Shown in pieces: positions 30,001-38,355 of a stretch of DNA of 64,000 nt. Source of the DNA: Clostridiales bacterium Firm_16 (GTDB lineage Bacteria > Bacillota > Clostridia > Saccharofermentanales > Saccharofermentanaceae); the NCBI GenBank assembly GCA_001604185.1, contig LVAV01000109.1:1-64000 (forward strand), in the 5' to 3' direction. A model generated the notes under the pieces. It had not been told where the DNA came from and made no database searches. It saw nothing but the letters and a program-made list of their open reading frames with translations. A program made the position numbers and the translations under genes. Position 1 is the stretch's first letter. The number at the start of each line of letters is the position of its first letter.

Positions 30001-31150
30001 AGACGGATATGACGTGTATTACCGTCTTTCGACCGAGACCACCATGAAGATCTATAAGACCGTGAATTCTAAGGAGACCACGCAAGTCGAGGTCACCGGC
30101 CTGCAGGGACACAGCAAGGAGTATCACTTTGCTGTACGTGCGTACAAAAACGTGTCCGGTATAAAGGTGTATGGTGCGCTCAGTACTGTGGTCAGTGAAA
30201 GAGCTCTTCCGACGCCGACTCGTGCTCCGTCTGTTTCTCCGTCTGTATCGCCGTCACCGACCAGAAAAACGAGTCCGACTCCGACGAAGAAGAGTACGCC
30301 GACTCCGGTCGTCAAGCCGGGAAAACCTACGAATGTGAAGGCGGTTTCGGCTTCGGTGACTAGCGTAAATGTTTCCTGGAGCGCAGTGAGCGGAGCCACC
30401 GGCTATCAGGTGTGGAGATCGACCCAGAAAGACAGTGGATTTGTAGCTCTTGGATCGGTGACTGCCACCAGCCGTGTAAGTACGGGACTGACAACGGGAA
30501 CCACGTATTACTACAAAGTGCGTGCGTATAAGGAAACGAACGGAACGAAGTTGTATGGCGACTATAGTGCTGTCGTAAGTTGTGTTCCGAAGCCGGCAGT
30601 GCCGGGCAATGTGAAGGCTACGGTTGTGTCGCTGACGAAGGTGAGAGTGGCCTGGAGTGCAGTGACCGGTGCCACGGGTTATGAGGTCTATCGCTCGACC
30701 TCGCCCGATGGAACTTTCTCTAAACTCGGCGCGGTGACCACTACCAGCCGAGACTGTCCGGGTCTGACCACCGGCACGACCTATTACTTCAAGGTCCGTG
30801 CGTATAAGGAAGTCAACGGAACGAAGGTCTACAGTAATTACAGTGCTGTCGTAAGCTGTGTTCCGAAGCCGACGGCACCGACCAATGTGAAAGCAGTTGT
30901 TGCTTCGGCGACGAAGGTGACGGTCTCCTGGAACGCAGTCACCGGCGCGACGGGCTATGAGGTCTACCGTGCGACGTCTGCCAACGGACCCTATTCCAAG
31001 CTCGGCACCGTGACCACCACCAGCCGAGACTGCCCGGGTCTGACCACCGGCACGACCTACTACTTCAAGGTGCGCGCCTATGTGGAGATCAACGGAACGA
31101 AGTACTACAGTAACTACAGTACCGTAGTCAACGCAACACCCAAGAAATGA
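27014..31150 (+). CDS. Secreted leucine-rich-repeat protein (LRR-B) with three EF-like/LRR modules, PT linker and FN3 domains
   Basis: Signal peptide MKNLGISVAVVAVAATTLGICTLSTQA; LRR and FN3 repeats paralogous to LRR-A. Confidence 0.88.
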   Translation: MKNLGISVAVVAVAATTLGICTLSTQAKVRAEGDVAINGTNFPDENFREFVKQYDNYPKDGVLSQVELDEVLEMDCSGCQIESLEGISNFSLLKELDCSDNRLTELNLKGIFDIEILDCSNNELESLSWPCKLRENTSGFGNALIKSLDCSHNNLTSLSLDGSSYLEQVDCSYNQITRIYSSRLYSVKTIDVSHNPAKLVSELSKFPKLETLNCSSMNLTALDPATIRITDLKSLDCSNNLLSSLDTTAMKNLATLDCHSNVLTTFAAAKTLVSLDCSDNCLGSVGLSSCTALKKVNCSRNYLTAKPAVPSGCTLTYDPQKKVQSGYLVIDRTAFPDEIFYEFVKTNYDTNPKDGYLSDAEIQAVTTVDCKELGLTDLTGIGYFTSMNYLNCSQNNLKTLDLSKNEKLSYLYCFDNQLTDITFSIKSNIRQLYCQNNKLKTLNTTTWPALYELYCQNNRLTGLDVSANTNLDKLYFAGNEVSSIDVSNCTGLKQLNFADNLIATLDVSKNTKLAYLNCSMNRLKKLDVSKNVMLNQLFCHTNSLTTLDLSACTRLVEVDCKMNFLTSKPTVPSGCVLYYDPQLQLSGNFVRIDKTNFPDSAFRDFVRSTLDTTPDGILFQDELNAVEKIKCRNCGIENLEGIELFPNLNDLNCSGNPIKDLDLSGVPNLKVLDCCDVPMTSLVLKDSLKLETLYCIGMDLESLDLRLNSNLKELYCRDNKLTSLNLTYNTKLETLDCRGNLLTTMDLSANKALVSIDCRENPMTALVARNLPVLTTLYCSDIQLESLDVSQDPALESLGCQNNALTTLNVAGCRSLVSMNCSSNQLTVLDLSDSTKLERLDCQDNNLNSLKIQNSTELVELNCSNNKLVTLSMTPFTKMRTLDCRNNKLGAVYTEYMTDLQSLNCSNNALSWLNCDNCPNLLSLNCSFNSIESIKISNCPSLRYTDCTYNFIEAVPQAHGNVIYNPQKTILNIQGVGASGLTTSSVKVFWLKNDEADGYDVYYRLSTETTMKIYKTVNSKETTQVEVTGLQGHSKEYHFAVRAYKNVSGIKVYGALSTVVSERALPTPTRAPSVSPSVSPSPTRKTSPTPTKKSTPTPVVKPGKPTNVKAVSASVTSVNVSWSAVSGATGYQVWRSTQKDSGFVALGSVTATSRVSTGLTTGTTYYYKVRAYKETNGTKLYGDYSAVVSCVPKPAVPGNVKATVVSLTKVRVAWSAVTGATGYEVYRSTSPDGTFSKLGAVTTTSRDCPGLTTGTTYYFKVRAYKEVNGTKVYSNYSAVVSCVPKPTAPTNVKAVVASATKVTVSWNAVTGATGYEVYRATSANGPYSKLGTVTTTSRDCPGLTTGTTYYFKVRAYVEINGTKYYSNYSTVVNATPKK
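30269..31150 (+). repeat. 882-bp FN3 cassette, copy B
   Basis: See copy A. Confidence 0.9.
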
Positions 31151-31156
31151 TTCGGA

Positions 31157-31187
31157 CCGGCACCTCAAAAGAGGTGCCGGTTTTTTT
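31157..31187 (+). terminator. Rho-independent terminator
   Basis: CCGGCACCTC-AAAA-GAGGTGCCGG-TTTTTTT. Confidence 0.95.
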
Positions 31188-31331
31188 GCCGTAGGATGGG
31201 GCGAATTCGCGCGCGTCCCTTGCATCTGCATGGGTGCATGGGTAAGATGGAAGGTAGGACGTGCGTCGCGTCCGGACCTCGCGGCGGGACGCAATTTACG
31301 CATCAAGGTTAACAGGTATGGAGGAACGTCT

Positions 31332-33983
31332 ATGAAAAAATCGATCGTACTACTGGCGGGTCTGATGACAGCTGCTCTGTCGGTGCCCGCTGCAACTGCG
31401 CTGGCAAATGATACGGCTACGGCACCGGAGGCCGCGGACATCGCCATCAACGAGAAGAACTTCCCCGATGAGATTTTCCGCTCTTACGTGCAACTGAATT
31501 TCGATACGGACTGCAACGAGAAACTCAGTCCTGCTGAAATCGACGCGGTTCTGGAGATCGATGTGGCGGGATTCGGGCTCACGAGCCTGAAAGGAATCGA
31601 GTATTTCAAGAGTATCGGTACTCTGGATTGCTCCTGTAACGAGCTGACATCCCTGGACCTCAGCAACAATAAGTATCTATACGACGTGGAGTGCTTTTCG
31701 AATAAGCTTACGACTTTGTCTGTGAAGAATTGTAAGGATCTGGAGTACTTGAGCTGCGACCAGAACTATCTGAAGACACTGGACGTGTCCGGCAATACGA
31801 AGCTGGTTACCTTGACATGCTCTGTCAACGATCTGAGCGAATTGAAGATATCGAACAACAAGGAGCTGAAGAATCTGTACTGCGGAAACCTTGATTATAT
31901 TCACAGTGACAGCGAATGGGATACAAGCACGAATTTGAATCCTCGCCAGCCCAATAACCATATCAAGAGCCTTGATCTAAGCAATAACAAAGGACTTGTC
32001 AGTTTCAACTGTTGTGGTAATCAGCTTACGCAGTTAAATCTTGACAACTGTCAGGAGCTGAAAGAACTGAACTGTAACGACAACAAGATTCAGAAATTGA
32101 GTCTTTCGAAAACGTATGCTCTATATTATTTCGAATGTGCTCGTAACGAGATCGCGGAACTGGATCTGAAAGACTGCAAGAAGCTGTATATTCTGTGGTG
32201 CGAATATAACAAACTTAGCAAATTGGATGTCAGGAATCAGAGTGAACTGAGTTGGCTGATCGCCAACAATAACCAGATCGAAGAATTGGATTTGGGTAAG
32301 ATTAAGAAACTCCAGAATCTGGGACTGGCGACAAATAAACTGACCAAATTGAATGTGAGTTATTTGATGAATTTGGAAGACCTGGGTATAGGCGGAAATA
32401 ACATTAGCAAGATTGATGTTTCAGCTTGTACGAAACTTGAATATTTGTCTGTAGGATCGAATCCGATAGAGAAACTGGATCTGACCAAGAATACGAAACT
32501 GAGATACATTGAGGCAACAGAATGCAAACTCAAAACGATAGATCTGTCCAAGAATACCAAGCTTGAGTATGCATATCTTTGGCAGAACAAGCTTACTTCC
32601 GTTGACCTGCCTAAACTGGGTGAGCTGAGACAAATCAGGGTTGAAGAAAACGCTCTCACTCAGCTTGACATCACGAGTTGCTTGAAACTGATCAGCGTTA
32701 GTGCTTCAAGCAATAAGTTAAGCAAGATGGACTTTTCTCAGAATCCGGAATTGCAAAGGGTGTTTATGGATGATAACCAATTCACCCAATTGGATCTGAG
32801 TGCCTGCACGAAGCTGGAGTATTTGGTAGCGGAGCGGAACAAACTTACTTCCGTGAAACTTCCCGCCAAAGCGACTGAATTTCGTCTTTTGAATGTGGCT
32901 TACAATGAACTAAGGAAACTGGATGTTTCGGGGGCTCCGAATCTTGAGATCCTGCATGTGTACAACAATAAGATTGGAGAACTGAACCTTGCCAATAACA
33001 AGAAGCTGAACAGCCTGCTGCTTCATGAAAACGAGTTAAGAAACCTGGATATTTCAATGTGCAAGGATATCGTAGATGCCCTGAACAAATACGGCGTGGA
33101 GAAGAAGGATGGGTTTAACTATTACTATTGCACGGCTAAAGTGGATGGAGTTGAGCACGAATATTTTACGTTAGATACCAAGGTGGCCCTCAAGGGTTAC
33201 AAGCTTCCTGAACCGCCGACTTCTGAAGATCCGTCTTTCGAGGATTTCGTTGAACGTCTTTATACCGTGGCCCTTGGCCGTGCTTCTGAACCGGAAGGTA
33301 AGGAGTTCTGGGTCAAGCAGGTAGTAGAAGAAGGGAAGACCGGTGCCGACTGCGCTCGCTTCTTCTTGCTAGACGCAGATGAGTTCATGAAGCGCGGACT
33401 TTCAGTGGATGAATTTGTTGAGACTCTATATGCCACATTCTTCGATCGTGAATCCGATGCTGCCGGTAAGAAGGGCTGGGTGGATGCCATCTCTTCCGGA
33501 GCGAAGACTCGCGCCGAGGTGGTGAATGATTTCATTGAGTCTACCGAATGGTGTGATGTCTGCGCCACCTATGGCGTAAAGTCCGGTGCCCGGTATCACA
33601 AGGCTACGAAGCCTTCGAAGAATGCCATCAACTTCGCAACCCGTCTGTACACCTGCTGTCTGAAGCGCGACGCAGAAGAGGGCGGACTGCAGTATTGGGC
33701 TCTGGCTCTGACAAATCTTGAGAAGACCGGTGCCGAGGCGGCCCAGTTCTTCTTCGAGAGCGATGAGTTCATCGGTTATAAGACAAGCGATAAGGAATAT
33801 CTGTTGAGACTGTATACGACCTTCATGGACAGAGATCCTGCAGCCGACGAGATCGACTACTGGCTCGGCGAGATCGCCGGCGGCCGCCAGACCCGCCACA
33901 GCATCCTTGCTTTCTTCGCACAGTCCAAGGAATTCACCGGCATCTGCAAGCAGTACGGCATCGAGCGCGGCACCATCGAGTGA
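31332..33983 (+). CDS. Secreted LRR protein (LRR-C) with C-terminal DUF4214-type repeats
   Basis: Signal MKKSIVLLAGLMTAALSVPAATALA; LRRs; FVERLYTVALGRASEPEGKEFW / FVETLYATFFDRESDAAGKKGWVDAI / LYTCCLKRDAEEGGLQYW. Confidence 0.87.
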   Translation: MKKSIVLLAGLMTAALSVPAATALANDTATAPEAADIAINEKNFPDEIFRSYVQLNFDTDCNEKLSPAEIDAVLEIDVAGFGLTSLKGIEYFKSIGTLDCSCNELTSLDLSNNKYLYDVECFSNKLTTLSVKNCKDLEYLSCDQNYLKTLDVSGNTKLVTLTCSVNDLSELKISNNKELKNLYCGNLDYIHSDSEWDTSTNLNPRQPNNHIKSLDLSNNKGLVSFNCCGNQLTQLNLDNCQELKELNCNDNKIQKLSLSKTYALYYFECARNEIAELDLKDCKKLYILWCEYNKLSKLDVRNQSELSWLIANNNQIEELDLGKIKKLQNLGLATNKLTKLNVSYLMNLEDLGIGGNNISKIDVSACTKLEYLSVGSNPIEKLDLTKNTKLRYIEATECKLKTIDLSKNTKLEYAYLWQNKLTSVDLPKLGELRQIRVEENALTQLDITSCLKLISVSASSNKLSKMDFSQNPELQRVFMDDNQFTQLDLSACTKLEYLVAERNKLTSVKLPAKATEFRLLNVAYNELRKLDVSGAPNLEILHVYNNKIGELNLANNKKLNSLLLHENELRNLDISMCKDIVDALNKYGVEKKDGFNYYYCTAKVDGVEHEYFTLDTKVALKGYKLPEPPTSEDPSFEDFVERLYTVALGRASEPEGKEFWVKQVVEEGKTGADCARFFLLDADEFMKRGLSVDEFVETLYATFFDRESDAAGKKGWVDAISSGAKTRAEVVNDFIESTEWCDVCATYGVKSGARYHKATKPSKNAINFATRLYTCCLKRDAEEGGLQYWALALTNLEKTGAEAAQFFFESDEFIGYKTSDKEYLLRLYTTFMDRDPAADEIDYWLGEIAGGRQTRHSILAFFAQSKEFTGICKQYGIERGTIE

Positions 33984-34065
33984 TCGCCCGCCTCGCGCCG
34001 CGCGGGAAAGCTTCTGAATTCGCAAGAATCCCCAATCCGTGTGAAGAGTCATTTGATTTTTCTGC

Positions 34066-34071
34066 TATAAT
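34066..34071 (+). promoter_or_regulatory. Candidate -10 element TATAAT upstream of NSS transporter
   Basis: TCTGCTATAATG; -35 weak. Confidence 0.45.
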
Positions 34072-34104
34072 GCTCATGGGCGTTGAAACACCCATGAGCT
34101 TTTT
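34072..34104 (+). terminator. Rho-independent terminator immediately after the -10 element
   Basis: GCTCATGGG-CGTTGAAACA-CCCATGAGC-TTTTT. Confidence 0.85.
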
Positions 34105-34123
34105 GTTGGGGGAGTGAGTAATC

Positions 34124-35665
34124 ATGCGTGACAAGTGGTCATCGAGATCGACCTTTATTCTGGCTGCCATCGGTTCGGCCGTCGGCCTCGGAAATGCCTG
34201 GCGTTTCCCGGGACTGGCTTCCAAATACGGCGGAGGCGCATTCCTTTTCGTATATCTTCTGGCGATGCTGGTCATCGGTATCCCGCTTCTTATGGTGGAG
34301 ATCTCCGTGGCAAGACACACGAAGCAGAGTGCACCGGGTTCCATGCGCGCATTGAATAAAAAAGCCGAAGGCATCGGCTGGCTTGCCGTCTCCAACGGTA
34401 TCGGCATCTCCATCTACTATGCCGCAGTTTTTGCATGGGTCATCCTGATGTTCTTCATGAGCTTCAAGTTCATGGGCATGACCGGCGACACACAGGCCGC
34501 AAGCTCCCTCTGGGCAGAGACCATCAAGACCACCGGAACCACATCCGGCTACACGACCATTGCCTGGCCGGTACTGATCTGCCTGCTGATCGCATGGGCA
34601 CTTTGCTATCTCTGCATCCGCAACGGTACGACGACGGTAGGTAAAGTCGTCAAATACACTGTCTCTCTTCCGGTCATCTGTCTTCTGGTGCTGGCAGTGC
34701 GTGGATTCACCATGCCCGGCGCCCTCGACGGCGTAGCCAAACTTTTCATACCGAAATGGAGCGCCCTGGCGGATTCCAATCTCTGGATCGATGCCATCGG
34801 ACAGGTATTCTATTCCTTGTCCACATCTATGGCCATCATGTTCGCATACGGATCATTCCTCGACAGCAAAGCCAACATCGCGGTGGACTCCATTATCATT
34901 GCCTTCTCCGACATGATCATCAGTGTCCTGGCAGGTATCGTAATGTTCACCACTATGGCGGGCGTCGGCATGCTGGACAATATGTCCGCATCCGGTATCG
35001 CGACAGCCTTCATTATTTATCCGCAGGCCATCGTTAAGCTTTCCAACAGCGGTGTCGTCAACATGATCTTCGCATTCATCTTCTATTTCTGCCTGATCAC
35101 GCTGGCCATCGACTCCCTGTTCTCCATCGTGGAAGGTATCTCCACGGCACTTTCGGATAAATTCCACCTTAATAAGAAAAAAACTACGCTCACGATCTGC
35201 ATCATCGAGGGTGTGCTGAGCCTCATTTTTGTAACCGGTGCAGGTCTGGCGGTGCTGGATATCGCAGACTATTTCATCAACAGTTACACCTTGATCCTCA
35301 CAGGTATCCTCGAGGTGATCGTGGCGGGCTGGTTCTTCAAGACCACGAAGATCCTGGAGCAGATCAACCGCAACACCAAGTCCTTCAAGATGCCGGGCTG
35401 GTGGCTGATTCCTTCCATCAAAGTCATATCCCCAGTGGTACTGGGTGGACTCTTCGTGTGGAATGTGGTCAACCTCATCCGTGCCGGCGGTGTCTATGGT
35501 AAGAGCGACGGCTACTCCCTGACAGCCAATATCCTCTTCGGATGGGTGATCATTCTCCTGATCCTGCTGTCCGGACTGATCATCAAAGCCATCGTCCGCT
35601 ACAAGATGAAGAGCGGTTACCAGGAAGACGAACGGACCTGGGACGAATTCTCTGACGAAGAATAA
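34124..35665 (+). CDS. Neurotransmitter:sodium symporter (NSS/SNF) family transporter
   Basis: WSSRSTFILAAIGSAVGLGNAWRFPGLASKYGGGAFLFVYLLAMLVIGIPLLMVE. Confidence 0.94.
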   Translation: MRDKWSSRSTFILAAIGSAVGLGNAWRFPGLASKYGGGAFLFVYLLAMLVIGIPLLMVEISVARHTKQSAPGSMRALNKKAEGIGWLAVSNGIGISIYYAAVFAWVILMFFMSFKFMGMTGDTQAASSLWAETIKTTGTTSGYTTIAWPVLICLLIAWALCYLCIRNGTTTVGKVVKYTVSLPVICLLVLAVRGFTMPGALDGVAKLFIPKWSALADSNLWIDAIGQVFYSLSTSMAIMFAYGSFLDSKANIAVDSIIIAFSDMIISVLAGIVMFTTMAGVGMLDNMSASGIATAFIIYPQAIVKLSNSGVVNMIFAFIFYFCLITLAIDSLFSIVEGISTALSDKFHLNKKKTTLTICIIEGVLSLIFVTGAGLAVLDIADYFINSYTLILTGILEVIVAGWFFKTTKILEQINRNTKSFKMPGWWLIPSIKVISPVVLGGLFVWNVVNLIRAGGVYGKSDGYSLTANILFGWVIILLILLSGLIIKAIVRYKMKSGYQEDERTWDEFSDEE

Positions 35666-35688
35666 GTCGATGGAATGAGGGGAGAGTT

Positions 35689-36375
35689 ATGGAGAAGAAA
35701 CGGATCCTGATCGTAGATGACGAAGCAGACCTTGCCGGCATTATATCCGAAATGCTGACAGGCTGTGGATTTCTGACCGACCAGGCCGGCAGTGCCGAGG
35801 AAGCTTTTTCCCTTCTTACGCAAAAGAACTACCACCTCATTCTTCTGGACATTAACCTTCCGGACCAAAGCGGCTTTGAGATCTGTAAGGAATTGCGTCA
35901 TGTGTCCAAAGTGCCGGTGATCTTTGCCAGCGCCAGGACGACGGAGAATGACCGGATCACCGGATTCGATATCGGCGGCGATGATTTCCTTCAGAAACCT
36001 TATTCGATGAAGGAACTGCTGTCCCGGGTCAATGCGCTGTTACGCCGCGCTTACGGGGAGGAAAATCAGGAAGAACTCTCCTTCGGTCAGGTGAAGATCC
36101 AGCCTTCGGACCGTACTGTCACGAAAGCCGGCAAGCCGGTCAAGATGGCCAACCGGGAATTCGATTTGCTTTTATACCTTGTGAGAAATAAGAATACTGC
36201 AATTCCTAAGGAGACGATCCTCCAGGATGTCTGGGGCGCGTTTTCCGAAGTGGAACCGCTGACCCTTACTGTGCATATCCGCTGGCTTCGGGAAAAACTG
36301 GAAGAGGATCCGGCGAATCCGAAGTATATCAAGACGATCTGGCGGATGGGCTATATGCTGGAGGATAACGCATGA
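35689..36375 (+). CDS. OmpR-family response regulator
   Basis: ILIVDDEADL, LLDINLPDQSG, winged-helix C-terminus KETILQDVWGAFSEVEPLTLTVHIRWLREKLEEDP. Confidence 0.93.
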   Translation: MEKKRILIVDDEADLAGIISEMLTGCGFLTDQAGSAEEAFSLLTQKNYHLILLDINLPDQSGFEICKELRHVSKVPVIFASARTTENDRITGFDIGGDDFLQKPYSMKELLSRVNALLRRAYGEENQEELSFGQVKIQPSDRTVTKAGKPVKMANREFDLLLYLVRNKNTAIPKETILQDVWGAFSEVEPLTLTVHIRWLREKLEEDPANPKYIKTIWRMGYMLEDNA

Positions 36376-37517
36376 AGAAACTATTCGCCGTGACGATCGT
36401 TCTGGCACTTCTTCTGGCGGGTATTGCCGCACTCTTCTTCTTTCAAAGCAGGAATACAGAGGACAGGACCGAACAGTATGCAGTGCAACTGAACGAAATC
36501 GCCAATGAGATCTCTCTGGGAAACAGTGACACGGCCAGAGCGAAGACAGAGTCACTTCGTAAAGAGATACGCGAGAAAGAGGAGAAACAGGTTAATTACG
36601 CGATCCTCCTGATGGGCGGGATCTGCATAGTATTCCTTTTCGGTGTGAGTATTTATTTCTACGTGTCCGTGATCCGTCCGTTCCGCAAACTCTCCGATTT
36701 TGCCGAACGTGTGGGCGGCGGCGATCTGGATATTCCTCTTGAATATGAGAGAGGTAACTATTTCGGCAAGTTTACCTGGGCTTTCGATAACATGCGTGAA
36801 GAGATCAAGAAATCACGTGCGCGTGAGAAAGAAGCCGTCGAGAATAATAAGACAGTTATCGCTTCTTTGTCTCACGATATTAAGACGCCGGTATCCACGA
36901 TCCGCGCATATGCCGAAGCTTTGGACATGGGGATGGATGCGGATCCCGAGAAACATCGCCGGTATGTGGAGACGATCCTGAAAAAGTGTGATGAGGTGAA
37001 GAACTTCACGGAAGAGATGCTGACACACTCGCTTACGGAACTGCAGCATCTGAAAATGTCTCCGGAACGATTCGGGATCAGTGCTTTTGCCGAGGAAGTT
37101 CTCAAAGATCTGAAGGCAGAATATAACGACATCGAGTGCCATTTACCCGACGAGGAACTCTACGTATACGCAGACAAGAATCGCATGGCGCAGGTGCTGG
37201 AAAACCTGGTGAGCAATGCCCGTAAATATGCCAAAACGAAGATCGATGTGACCGTTCGGAAAGAGAATGGTTCGGCTGTGCTGATCGTGCGGGATTATGG
37301 TCCCGGTATCCCGGATGAGGAAGTGCCTTTTGTTTTCGGGAAGTTTTATCGCGGAAAGACAACGACTTCTGAATCGGGTGCAGGCCTGGGACTTTATATC
37401 GTGAAATATATTGTCGAACAGTCAGACGGAAAAGTTTCGCTTCGCGACGTGGAAAATGGCCTCGAGGTGCGCGTGGAACTTCCTCTGAAAGAAATTCAGG
37501 ACGGATCAGTTTCTTAA
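36372..37517 (+). CDS. Sensor histidine kinase
   Basis: HAMP-like region; SLSHDIKTPVSTIRAYAEAL; NLVSNARKYA; DYGPGIPDEEVPFVFGKFYRG. Confidence 0.93.
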   Translation: MKKLFAVTIVLALLLAGIAALFFFQSRNTEDRTEQYAVQLNEIANEISLGNSDTARAKTESLRKEIREKEEKQVNYAILLMGGICIVFLFGVSIYFYVSVIRPFRKLSDFAERVGGGDLDIPLEYERGNYFGKFTWAFDNMREEIKKSRAREKEAVENNKTVIASLSHDIKTPVSTIRAYAEALDMGMDADPEKHRRYVETILKKCDEVKNFTEEMLTHSLTELQHLKMSPERFGISAFAEEVLKDLKAEYNDIECHLPDEELYVYADKNRMAQVLENLVSNARKYAKTKIDVTVRKENGSAVLIVRDYGPGIPDEEVPFVFGKFYRGKTTTSESGAGLGLYIVKYIVEQSDGKVSLRDVENGLEVRVELPLKEIQDGSVS

Positions 37518-37546
37518 GTCTTTCTTAATAGTTCGGACTCTATACT
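37510..37546 (+). promoter_or_regulatory. Direct-repeat operator (2x TTTCTTAA, 11-bp phase) with -10 TATACT
   Basis: TTTCTTAA at 37510-37517 and 37521-37528; TATACT 37541-37546, ahead of the ABC genes. Confidence 0.6.
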
Positions 37547-37581
37547 GGAAGCATAAGATGCGAGATAAGGAGTTCGACACA

Positions 37582-38343
37582 ATGAAAAACACGATTCTTT
37601 CGGCAAAAGGACTTTGCAAGAGTTTTGCTCATAACGGTGGGCAGGTGCATATTCTTCAAAATATGGACGTAGATATTTACGAAGGTGATTTTACCGTTAT
37701 TATGGGCGCGTCCGGTTCCGGTAAATCCACCACGTTATACGCGCTTTCAGGCATGGACCGGGCAACGGCCGGCGAAGTGCTTTATAAAGGCGAGAACATC
37801 GTGAAGATGAATGAGAAACAGCTTGCTTTCTTGCGTCATGGTGATTTCGGATTCGTTTTTCAGCAGATGCATCTGGTAAGCACACTTTCGATCTTTGAGA
37901 ACATTACGGTCCCGGGATATCTGAATACACATAAGGATGCGAAAGCGATCGACGCTCGCGCGATGGAACTTCTGAAGACGATGGGGATCGATCACATCCG
38001 GTCCCACCTCCCGTCGCAGTGTTCGGGTGGCGAACAGCAGCGCTGCGCGATCGCAAGAGCCGTGATCAACGAACCGGTGCTACTTTTTGCCGATGAACCG
38101 ACCGGCGCACTAAACCGAAGAAATACAACGGAAGTGCTGGATCTTCTTACCGAATTGAACCGCAAGGGCCAGAGCATCCTGATGGTCACGCACGATGCGA
38201 AAGCTGCGTGCCGGGCCAGCCGGATCCTTTATATCGAGGACGGAAAGATCGTTTCCGATCTGGACCTTCCTTCTTATACGAAAGAAGAAGAGAAGAGCCG
38301 TGAGACGCAGGTCAATGCCTGGCTGGCCTCTCTTTCCTGGTAA
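37582..38343 (+). CDS. ABC transporter ATP-binding protein (MacB/BceA-type)
   Basis: [37 protein letters not shown] 37582 with AAGGAG. Confidence 0.93.
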   Translation: MKNTILSAKGLCKSFAHNGGQVHILQNMDVDIYEGDFTVIMGASGSGKSTTLYALSGMDRATAGEVLYKGENIVKMNEKQLAFLRHGDFGFVFQQMHLVSTLSIFENITVPGYLNTHKDAKAIDARAMELLKTMGIDHIRSHLPSQCSGGEQQRCAIARAVINEPVLLFADEPTGALNRRNTTEVLDLLTELNRKGQSILMVTHDAKAACRASRILYIEDGKIVSDLDLPSYTKEEEKSRETQVNAWLASLSW

Positions 38344-38355
38344 GGAGGCGGAACG

